Notes under the pieces: generated by a model
What the model was told of the DNA's origin: nothing
What the model saw: the letters and a program-made list of their open reading frames with translations, nothing else
Databases searched by the model: none
Position numbers and translations under genes: made by a program
In this document: piece by piece, positions 6,414 to 12,881 of the stretch
How positions within the stretch are numbered: the first letter of the stretch is position 1
Layout: every line of letters starts with the position of its first letter
NCBI GenBank assembly: GCA_023438785.1
Contig: JAEXQJ010000327.1
Location: 1 to 15,382 of the forward strand
From: Pseudomonadota bacterium
GTDB lineage: Bacteria; Myxococcota_A; Polyangia; Fen-1088
DNA length: 15,382 nucleotides
Reading direction: 5' to 3'

Positions 6414-7520
6414 ATGCCACGCATTCTGACCGTTGATGACAGCCGCGCGATTCGCCTCATTGTCGCCAAGCAGCTTGCCCCCCTGAACTTCGAAATCGGC
6501 GAGGCCGAGGACGGCAACGACGGCCTCAAACAGCTTCAGGCCGCCAAGTACGACTTGGTGGTCCTCGACGTCACCATGCCCAACCTCGATGGCCCGGGCA
6601 TGCTGGGCAAGATGCGTGAGAGCGGCGATCAGACGCCCGTGCTCATGCTGACGTCCGAATCCAAGACCGCCATCGTGGCTGCCCTGATGAAGATGGGCAT
6701 CTCCGATTACGTGCTCAAGCCCTTCAAGGGCGAGGAGCTGAAGGCCAAAGTCTTGAAGGCGCTCAAGCTGCCCGCGGACTACGCCCCGGGCGCGACCGCC
6801 GCACCCGCGGCACCCGCCGGTCCCATGGCCCTGGTGATCGACGACATGGACAACGTCCACAAGAAGCTGCGCTCCATGATTCCGGAGAGCGTGGTGCTGG
6901 ACACAGCCTTGACCGCGGCCGACGGACTGACCCAATGCCGCGGCAAGAAGTACGGCCTCATCATCGTGGATGGCGAGTTGCCCGACACCAACCTGAACTC
7001 CTTGACGCAGCAGATTCGCCTGCTCCAGTCCAAGACGACCATCGTGGCCACCGCCTTGCGCACGGCCAACAACGTCGCCGCCGAGATGCGCGGCCAGGGC
7101 TTCGACGACGTCCTGTTCAAGCCCTTCGCCGCGGACGCCCTCGACGGGCTGCTCGACAGATGCTTCTCGTCAGGCGAGGAGCTGGAGGTCAAGGAAAACT
7201 GCGTGCGGCTCACCGGGTTCCACGGCAAGGAGGACAAGCTGGAGAAGTACTTCCAGCGCGTGTCCGCCAAGATGAAAGAGACCATAAGCAAGATGGCCGA
7301 GGCCTGCTACGACAAGGTCGTTTTGGACGCGACCGCCTTGCCTCTCAGCCAACCCCTGTGGGCAGCGCAGTTCATGATTGATGCGTGCAAGGCCGGCTCG
7401 CAGGTGGGGATCACCCTCCGCGCCGTCGGTCAGGCGGAGTTGGCCAAGGTGGTGGGCGGCTTCGAGGAAACCAAGGACGTTCGTTTCTTCAACACTCTGG
7501 AGGAGGCGCGCGCAGCCTGA
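6414..7520 (+). CDS. Tandem-receiver response regulator with a C-terminal STAS-like domain
   Basis: A 368-residue protein. Receiver 1 (residues 2-120) has Asp8-Asp9, phosphoacceptor Asp52 (LDVTMP), Thr80 and Lys102 (LKPF). An Ala/Pro linker (about 122-137) leads to receiver 2 (138-250). Receiver 2 has Asp143-Asp144, Asp186 (IIVDGELP), Thr213 and Lys237 (FKPF), so it also looks phosphorylatable. Residues about 258-368 are not a DNA-binding or enzymatic output. They have the pattern of a STAS (anti-anti-sigma) fold: a hydrophobic strand ending in Asp (KVVLDATALP, 301-310), a helix, a strand with Gly-x-x-Val, and the terminal FFNTLEEARAA (358-368). The receivers are certain; the STAS call is moderate. 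AGGAG at 6403-6407 precedes the ATG. Confidence 0.9.
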   Translation: MPRILTVDDSRAIRLIVAKQLAPLNFEIGEAEDGNDGLKQLQAAKYDLVVLDVTMPNLDGPGMLGKMRESGDQTPVLMLTSESKTAIVAALMKMGISDYVLKPFKGEELKAKVLKALKLPADYAPGATAAPAAPAGPMALVIDDMDNVHKKLRSMIPESVVLDTALTAADGLTQCRGKKYGLIIVDGELPDTNLNSLTQQIRLLQSKTTIVATALRTANNVAAEMRGQGFDDVLFKPFAADALDGLLDRCFSSGEELEVKENCVRLTGFHGKEDKLEKYFQRVSAKMKETISKMAEACYDKVVLDATALPLSQPLWAAQFMIDACKAGSQVGITLRAVGQAELAKVVGGFEETKDVRFFNTLEEARAA

Positions 7521-7541
7521 TCCAAGGATTCGGGAGCTCCC

Positions 7542-8396
7542 ATGAAGCTGGCCGAGCAGCTCGAAGTCATCATCCGCAACCGCATCGAGAAGGACAACCT
7601 TACCCTCCCCTCGATCCCGGCCACGGCTCTAAAGGCTATTGAGCTGACGCGGAATCCTGATTTCAGCATGCAGGAGGTCGCCAGCCTGGTGCAGAAGGAT
7701 CCGGTGCTCGCAGCCCAGGTCCTCAGGTTGTGCAACAGCGTCGCCATGGCCACGCGCGAGCCCTGCCGGACCATCACGCAGGCCGTGACTCGGCTGGGCG
7801 CCCAGAAGCTGCGCACCGTCCTCGTCGAGTCCTCCACGCGCCGCATCTTCGAGTCACGCGATCCGCGCGTGGTGAGCGCGGTGCGCGCCCTGTGGGAGCA
7901 TTCGCGCGCGGTGGCCCTGCTGACCCAGCGGGTGGCGGTGGTCACCGGCGCCATGGATCCGGACACGGGCTACCTGGCCGGCCTGCTGCACGACGTGGGC
8001 AAGCCCGTGGTGGCCACCATGCTCCTGGAGGCGGAAGCCCAAATCGCCCAGCGCAATCCCAAGATGTGGATCGATTCGGACACCTGGATCTCCGTGGTCC
8101 AGAATACCCATCGCCCCATCGCCCTGAGTATGGCGGCCAAGTGGCAGCTCCACGAAGACGTGCAGAAGGCCATCGATGCCTGCGGCGACTTCGATCCCAG
8201 CAACCGCCTCTCCGTGGGAAACGCGGTCCGTTTCTCCAATGCCGTGGCCAAGCAGAAGGGCATCTACGTGGGTCCGCTGGATGCCACCGAAAACGATGCC
8301 CTGATCGTGGTGGGCGGCTCCCTGCTGGGCATCGACGATCCCACCCTGAACCGCTTGGTCGAGGATCTCAAAGAGAAGGCCAAGGAAGCCGCCTGA
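7542..8396 (+). CDS. HDOD-domain signalling protein with a degenerate metal site
   Basis: A 284-residue HDOD protein and the last gene of the operon. LPSIPATALKAI at 22-33, KDPVLAAQVLRLCNS at 52-66 and ITQAVTRLGAQKLR at 78-91 are typical HDOD. His120, His150-Asp151 (GLLHDVGK) and His190 remain. The His-His pair expected near 210 is absent (KAIDAC), and the final Asp is replaced by Asn-rich sequence. It therefore probably binds or scaffolds rather than hydrolyses, unlike the paralogue at 2997. Ribosome sites are AAGGA at 7524-7528 and GGGAG at 7532-7536. It follows the two-receiver regulator by 21 bases, which suggests it acts with it. Confidence 0.9.
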   Translation: MKLAEQLEVIIRNRIEKDNLTLPSIPATALKAIELTRNPDFSMQEVASLVQKDPVLAAQVLRLCNSVAMATREPCRTITQAVTRLGAQKLRTVLVESSTRRIFESRDPRVVSAVRALWEHSRAVALLTQRVAVVTGAMDPDTGYLAGLLHDVGKPVVATMLLEAEAQIAQRNPKMWIDSDTWISVVQNTHRPIALSMAAKWQLHEDVQKAIDACGDFDPSNRLSVGNAVRFSNAVAKQKGIYVGPLDATENDALIVVGGSLLGIDDPTLNRLVEDLKEKAKEAA

Positions 8397-8424
8397 GCAC
8401 GTCAGCGCTGGATCAGCGCCGTGC
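8397..8424. terminator. Stem-loop at the convergent HDOD/otsB junction
   Basis: The two operons converge with only 16 bases between their stops. An 11-base-pair interrupted stem sits across the junction: GCACG, a TCA bulge, GCGCTG, loop GAT, CAGCGC, CGTGC. It overlaps the last codons of otsB. It is a natural candidate for a two-way terminator, but no T-run follows on either strand, so it would be non-canonical or merely protect 3' ends. Confidence 0.4.
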
Positions 8425-9216
8425 CTTGGATGGCGACATGTGCGACTGACGCGTCGCCATCGCCACAACCTGATGGCCGACGCGCGCCTCGATGAGCGTG
8501 CTCAGGAGCTGATCGATCTCGTCTTGCCGCCGCAGGTAGTAGGTCGCGCGGCTGTTCCTCCGACGTCCCACGCGGATACCCAACACGGGCTCGCTTCCGG
8601 TCAGCGCGAAGACGTCTTCGTCGGTGCGATCGTCGCCCACGTAGATGGCGGCGCGACAGCCGGCTTGCTCGCGTTGGCTCTGCAGAGCCGTGCCCTTGTT
8701 CGGTGCACCCTCGGGCAACACATCGACGACCATCTTGCCCTTCAGGACGCGGGCTGCGGGCAACGCCGCCGCCGCCGCGAGAATGGCCCGCCGGGCGCTT
8801 GCCGGGCGGCTGGCCTTGCGATAGTGCACGGCCAGCGTGGCGCCCTTGTCTTCAAGCATGATCCCCGCGTGCGGATCGAGCTGTATCTTCAACTGCTGCC
8901 GCCAGTGGGCCACCAGCTTGCGGGCATCGCTCTCGACGGTTCCGATTTGCAGGCCGTGGTTGCCGACCAACTCGCGCAGCCTGATGCCCTTCAACCGGCG
9001 GGCCAGGTCGGCCCGTTCCCGCCCTGAGATCACCACGCAGGGATAGAGGCGTGCCACCTCATGGAGCAGGCGACGCGTGCTTGGGCGCAAAGCCGCATCA
9101 CGCGGGCGGGCGACGATAGGGGCCAAGGTCCCGTCGAAGTCGAAGCCCAGCAGGACCCGGTCCGTCGCTAACCGCCGCAGCTCACGGAGCGCATCCGCAG
9201 CGAAGAGCAACCTCAT
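8413..9216 (-). CDS. otsB: Trehalose-6-phosphate phosphatase
   Basis: A HAD-superfamily phosphatase of 267 residues that converts trehalose 6-phosphate to trehalose, close to the usual OtsB size. Motif I is FDFDGT with Asp26 (nucleophile) and Asp28. VISGR lies at 62-66, the conserved Lys and Gly elements are in KGKMVVDVLPEGAPNKG at 159-175, and motif III is VGDDRTDEDVF at 193-203. The frame runs open far into otsA, but the ATG at 9216 overlaps the otsA stop (ATGA) and starts at the expected distance from motif I, so it is chosen. It acts directly after the synthase encoded by the coupled upstream gene. Confidence 0.94.
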   Translation of the reverse strand: MRLLFAADALRELRRLATDRVLLGFDFDGTLAPIVARPRDAALRPSTRRLLHEVARLYPCVVISGRERADLARRLKGIRLRELVGNHGLQIGTVESDARKLVAHWRQQLKIQLDPHAGIMLEDKGATLAVHYRKASRPASARRAILAAAAALPAARVLKGKMVVDVLPEGAPNKGTALQSQREQAGCRAAIYVGDDRTDEDVFALTGSEPVLGIRVGRRRNSRATYYLRRQDEIDQLLSTLIEARVGHQVVAMATRQSHMSPSKARR

Positions 9217-11459
9217 TCCGAAAGCCGGGCCAACACCGTGTCGTCGCCGAAGCGGACCTGCACACGTTCCTTGCGACGCAAGCGCGCCGCATCGAGCAGC
9301 ATGCGCCCGGCCCACCGGTACACGTTGAATTCGGCCAAGTAGGCCCGCATGGTGTGCAGGCGATCGCGCTGCTCTTGAGCAGGCATGGACAGCGCGCGGG
9401 CCATGGCCGCGCTGGCCTCCTCCATGTCGTAGGGATTGACCACGAGCGCTTCGGGCATCTCGCGGGCCGCGCCCGTGAATTGGCTGAGGATCAGAACGCC
9501 CTGTTCGTCGTCGCGCGCAGCGACGAATTCTTTCGCCACCAGGTTCATGCCGTCGTGCAGGCTGCTTACGTAGCACAGATCGGCGGCACGCAAGTAGCGG
9601 AACACGGCCGGTGGCTCGTGGTGCGCGCGCCGCAAGATGATGGGCCGATAGCCGTCCCGCCCGAAGCGCGCGTTGATGCGCGCGGCGGTCGCCTCCACCA
9701 CCTGGTCCAGTTGGCGATAGCGTTCGATGAGGGTGCGGCTGGGGGCCGCCAGCTGAACAAACGAGAAGCGCCCCACGTGGGCCGGAAACCGTTCGAGCAA
9801 ACGCTCCACGGCGAGCAGGCGCTCCTCGATGCCTTTGGTGTAGTCCAGCCGGTCCACGCCCACGCCCAGAATCGCGCCCTCGGGCAGGCCCAACTCGGTG
9901 CACACGCTCTTGCGGCACTCGGCGACCGGGGGCGCGTTGGCCGCCCACTCGCAAGGCCACTCGATGGAGATGGGATAGGGACGGACCTGCGTGGGCCGGC
10001 CCTTCTGCACCACCGCGTTTTGCTCGCGGTCGATGCGCGCCTCCAGGAACCTATCCACCGAGTCGATGAAGTTGTTGCAGTGCTGCTGGGTGTGAAAGCC
10101 GACGATGCTGCTGCCGAGCATCCCCTGCAGGATCTCGGGACGCCACGGGCAGATGCCCAGGCGCTCGGCGTTCGGCCAGGGGATGTGCCAGAAGCTGATG
10201 ATGGTGGCGCGAGGCAAACGCTCGCGCACCAGACGCGGCACCAGGGCGAAGTGGTAGTCCTGCCCCAGCACCACCGGATCCTCACCCGCCGCCTCCTTGC
10301 ACACGGCTTCGGCGAACTTGCGGTTCACCGCCTGATAGGTCTGCCAATCGCTGCCCCGGAAGATGGGCCGTGCGTGCGCCAAGTGACAAAGCGGCCACAG
10401 GCCCTCATTGGCCAGGCCGTAGTAATAGCCGCGCTCTTCGTCCTCGGTCAGCCACACGCGGCGTAGGTGGTACGACTCCTCGCCCGGGGGGACGCGCAGG
10501 CGCGAATCACGATCCACGGTCTGCCGATCCGCATTTCCGCTGCCGTGGGCCACCCACACCCCCGAGCAGGCGCGCAACACGGGCTCCACGGCGGTGACCA
10601 GACCGCTCTCCGGGTGGCGCACCGTAATGCCTCCGCCCTTGCTCAATTCGTGGATGTAGGGCTCGCGGTTGGCCACCACGATGACCTTCTCGCCGGGGAA
10701 GTGGCGCACCAGGGCCTGCTTGAGATGATGCGGACTCCAGGCACCAGCGCGGCCGTCCATCTCGCGCTCGGCGGCGATGCGCTCCACCAGCTCGCGTACG
10801 TCGCGCACAATGGGCAGGAACTCCTTGCGGTGCGACTCCCCCAGGATGAAACGTCGCAGATCCCTGCGGAAGCCCCGCCAGGACAGACGAGCGGCCACAG
10901 CGCTGATGACCAAGGCCGCCAGAGCCAGCCCGCCGAAGATGGCGGCCAAGAACTGGCGAGTCTTGGCCTCGCGGCGCTCGACGAAGGACAAGTCGTGAAC
11001 CAGCACCAGAGTGCCGAGCTGCGCTGCCCCGTTGAGGATGGGGACGGCGCCCACGTGCACCTCACCCCCCGGCAGGTTCCAAACCGTGCCCCAGGGCGGG
11101 GCGCCGGGAGGAGGCGGCGGCGCGCCTCGTCGACGCTGTTCCACATCAAGGCAGGAAAGGCGCGAGGGGAATTCGGCCGTACGCGCCAGGAATTGGTTCT
11201 GCCGATCGCAAACGCCCACGGCCATGATGCGCTCGTCGCGCGCCACATCGCCCAGCAGACGCTCGAGAGGGGATCGATCCGTATCTGACCAGCGCTGCAG
11301 CAAGGCGGCCCGCATGCCCGCCGACACCAACTGGGAGCGCAGCGCGATGTCCTCTTCGAACCATTGGCGCGTCGTGCGCTGGACCGCGCCGGCCGCGAAC
11401 CAGGCCAGCACGCCCACACCAGCCAGGAGAACGACCAGGAATCGAGCCAGTCGCCACAT
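9213..11459 (-). CDS. otsA: Membrane-anchored trehalose-6-phosphate synthase (GT20) with N-terminal extracytoplasmic domain
   Basis: A GT20 glycosyltransferase that makes trehalose 6-phosphate from a nucleotide sugar and glucose 6-phosphate. It has 748 residues, whereas E. coli OtsA has about 470. Residues 1-250 are extra: TM helix 1 at about 7-26, an extracytoplasmic domain of about 140 residues with a proline run (GAPPPPPGAPP, 112-122), TM helix 2 at about 170-191, and a charged HAMP-like or coiled segment. The catalytic part begins near 257 (VIVVANREP). It retains Arg265, Asp401 (QDYHF), His425 (WHIPWP), Arg537 and Lys542 (VDRLDYTKG), and Asp636 and Glu644 (DGMNLVAKEF). Where E. coli has Gly-Trp-Ser-Gly in the acceptor pocket, this protein reads AHGSG. 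The ATG has GGAGG (complement of 11465-11469) 5 bases upstream. The neighbouring otsB supports a trehalose role. Confidence 0.93.
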   Translation of the reverse strand: MWRLARFLVVLLAGVGVLAWFAAGAVQRTTRQWFEEDIALRSQLVSAGMRAALLQRWSDTDRSPLERLLGDVARDERIMAVGVCDRQNQFLARTAEFPSRLSCLDVEQRRRGAPPPPPGAPPWGTVWNLPGGEVHVGAVPILNGAAQLGTLVLVHDLSFVERREAKTRQFLAAIFGGLALAALVISAVAARLSWRGFRRDLRRFILGESHRKEFLPIVRDVRELVERIAAEREMDGRAGAWSPHHLKQALVRHFPGEKVIVVANREPYIHELSKGGGITVRHPESGLVTAVEPVLRACSGVWVAHGSGNADRQTVDRDSRLRVPPGEESYHLRRVWLTEDEERGYYYGLANEGLWPLCHLAHARPIFRGSDWQTYQAVNRKFAEAVCKEAAGEDPVVLGQDYHFALVPRLVRERLPRATIISFWHIPWPNAERLGICPWRPEILQGMLGSSIVGFHTQQHCNNFIDSVDRFLEARIDREQNAVVQKGRPTQVRPYPISIEWPCEWAANAPPVAECRKSVCTELGLPEGAILGVGVDRLDYTKGIEERLLAVERLLERFPAHVGRFSFVQLAAPSRTLIERYRQLDQVVEATAARINARFGRDGYRPIILRRAHHEPPAVFRYLRAADLCYVSSLHDGMNLVAKEFVAARDDEQGVLILSQFTGAAREMPEALVVNPYDMEEASAAMARALSMPAQEQRDRLHTMRAYLAEFNVYRWAGRMLLDAARLRRKERVQVRFGDDTVLARLSE

Positions 11460-11533
11460 GAGGTCCTCCGAACCAGTGCGGTCACATCCGAGCCGCGGGC
11501 ACGACGCGAGCTTGCGCGCGGCAAACGCAAATA

Positions 11534-11562
11534 AGGTTACGCGCTTGTGTTGGGCGCATCAA
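11534..11562 (-). promoter_or_regulatory. Weak candidate sigma-70 promoter for otsA-otsB
   Basis: On the minus strand, TTGATG (11562-11557) and TAACCT (11539-11534) are separated by 17 bases, about 75 bases upstream of the otsA start. The spacing is ideal, but the -10 matches only 3 of 6 consensus positions. The AT-rich patch around it (AACCTTATTTGCG) stands out in GC-rich DNA. In the rest of the 239-base gap 11460-11698 I see only a 14-base palindrome at 11641-11654 and a short GCAGG/CCTGC hairpin at 11591-11604, and no convincing terminator. Confidence 0.3.
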
Positions 11563-11698
11563 CCCGAGCGAATCGCGCGGCCATCTTTGCGCAGGCCCGC
11601 CTGCCGCCATGGATCCTCACGCAATTGTGTCGCCAGCGAGCGCGTCCGGACGCGGCTCCGGCAGGTCGCATCCTCCGCTCAGCGCAGACCGACAGGCC

Positions 11699-12655
11699 TC
11701 AACGAATTCGCAGCACCACCTTGCCCAGCACGTGCTCACCCACTCTCTTGTGGGCCTGGGCCACTTGGGCCAGCGGGAACACGGCCCCCACCGGCACCTT
11801 GACCCCGGCCGCGGCCACGGCGCGATTGAGGCGAGCGAATTCGCTCACCCCGCCTTCGCCATTGTAGGCGGTGATCTCCACGCCGCGCTGCTTGGGAGCG
11901 GGTGTCACGCCGTTTGGGAAGGCAGCGCGTCCGGTCCGGCGCAGGGTGTCCAGACAGGCCTTCAAGAACTCGCCCGCGGCCAGAACCAGAATCGCGTCCA
12001 CACCGTCGGGCGCGAAGTCATGCAGGGCCTTATCCCATCTGGCGCCTCTGCCGTCCGCCGCCGCGTCCGCACCCAACCGTCGCGCCAGGGTCGCGCCATC
12101 TTTGCCCGAGGCGAGGGCAAAGACCCGCACACCGCGTGCCTTGGCCAACTGCACCGCTATCGTGCCCACTGCACCACTGGCGCCGGTGATGACGATGCGC
12201 TCGTTGCGTTTGAGGCCCAGGGCCTCAAGGCCCTGGAGGGCGGTAAGCCCCGAGATGGCCAGAGCGCCCGCGCTCTTCAGATCGAGGCCTTCAGGGACGG
12301 GGGCCACGTTGACGGCCGGCACGGCCACGTACTGCGCATAGGAGCCGCCCTTGGGATTGTCGAATGTGTTCGCGTAGACCCGCTCACCGACCTTGAAACG
12401 CCGCACGCGCGTTCCCTTGGCCACCACCACGCCCGCGCCGTCGCTGCCCAGGACGAGCGGAAAGCGCGGCTTGCCGCTGGGTACCCAACCCGCCCGCATG
12501 TCCGGATCCCACGAGCCCACGCCGGCCGTGTGCAACGCGATCAGCACCTCGTCGGCATCGATTTCGGGCACGGGCACATCGCGCAGCTTGAAGACGCTCG
12601 GCCCACCGAACTTGTCGATGACCGCGGCCTGCATGTGCTTGGGAATCGGACTCAT
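11699..12655 (-). CDS. Zinc-independent medium-chain NAD(P)H:quinone oxidoreductase-like protein
   Basis: A 318-residue protein of the medium-chain dehydrogenase/reductase superfamily, quinone-reductase/zeta-crystallin type. It starts MQAAVIDKFGGP-like near residue 8. The GroES-like domain contains FPLVLGSDGAGVV, and the Rossmann domain carries GASGAVGTIAVQLAKARG at 158-175. SGK after the second strand hints at an NADPH preference. Catalytic and structural zinc cysteines are absent. A GTG at 12658 adds one residue, but the ATG at 12655 is better spaced (6 bases) from GGAGG. The natural substrate cannot be told from sequence. It is a single gene, divergent from aceE and separated by 239 bases from otsA. 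Confidence 0.9.
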   Translation of the reverse strand: MSPIPKHMQAAVIDKFGGPSVFKLRDVPVPEIDADEVLIALHTAGVGSWDPDMRAGWVPSGKPRFPLVLGSDGAGVVVAKGTRVRRFKVGERVYANTFDNPKGGSYAQYVAVPAVNVAPVPEGLDLKSAGALAISGLTALQGLEALGLKRNERIVITGASGAVGTIAVQLAKARGVRVFALASGKDGATLARRLGADAAADGRGARWDKALHDFAPDGVDAILVLAAGEFLKACLDTLRRTGRAAFPNGVTPAPKQRGVEITAYNGEGGVSEFARLNRAVAAAGVKVPVGAVFPLAQVAQAHKRVGEHVLGKVVLRIR

Positions 12656-12740
12656 CACCCGCCTCCGATCAGTTCATATTGTTGATGCGCGAGCACGACA
12701 GCGGGCGCCAGAGCCGAAGGCAGAGGCGAGCGAAAGCCTC

Positions 12741-12770
12741 CAACCCGGACCCTTCCCGCGGACCGGGTTG
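12741..12770. promoter_or_regulatory. Inverted repeat 1 in the MDR/aceE divergent region
   Basis: CAACCCGG and CCGGGTTG form perfect 8-base arms separated by 14 bases. After a symmetric A/A mismatch, two further C-G pairs continue the dyad inward. The centre lies between 12755 and 12756. It could be an operator for a dimeric regulator acting on aceE, the divergent reductase or both, or a leader hairpin of aceE. No T-run follows. Confidence 0.45.
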
Positions 12771-12791
12771 ACGAGCCCCCTGAGACAGACG

Positions 12792-12823
12792 TCGAGGCCG
12801 GTGTCGGCCCAGATCGGCCTCGA
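12792..12823. promoter_or_regulatory. Inverted repeat 2 in the MDR/aceE divergent region
   Basis: TCGAGGCCG and CGGCCTCGA form perfect 9-base arms, also separated by 14 bases, with the centre between 12807 and 12808. The arm sequence differs from repeat 1, but the geometry is the same. It ends 58 bases before the aceE ATG. I find no convincing -35/-10 pair in the gap 12656-12881; TTGACG at 12768-12773 lacks a matching -10. Confidence 0.45.
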
Positions 12824-12881
12824 TGCGCGGCGAATCCTGCCCACGCTTTCGACATCCAAAGCCGCAGGAAGGCCGAACAGG

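Noticed and set aside
9217..9960. Upstream extension of the otsB reading frame to a 515-residue protein
   Set aside because: This part lies antiparallel-free but out of frame within otsA on the same strand and is Arg/Gly-rich with no domain; OtsB homology begins at the ATG at 9216.
9354..10466. 370-residue plus-strand ORF opposite otsA
   Set aside because: It is an antisense shadow; all conserved GT20 motifs are on the minus strand.
11641..11654. Perfect 14-base palindrome CGCGTCCGGACGCG
   Set aside because: About one palindrome of this length is expected by chance in a window of this size at high GC; there is no loop or T-run for a terminator.
11609..12685. 358-residue plus-strand ORF opposite the oxidoreductase
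   Set aside because: It is His/Gly/Arg-rich antisense translation; the minus strand encodes a complete MDR protein.
12768..12773. TTGACG as a -35 element for aceE
   Set aside because: No acceptable -10 lies 16-18 bases downstream.
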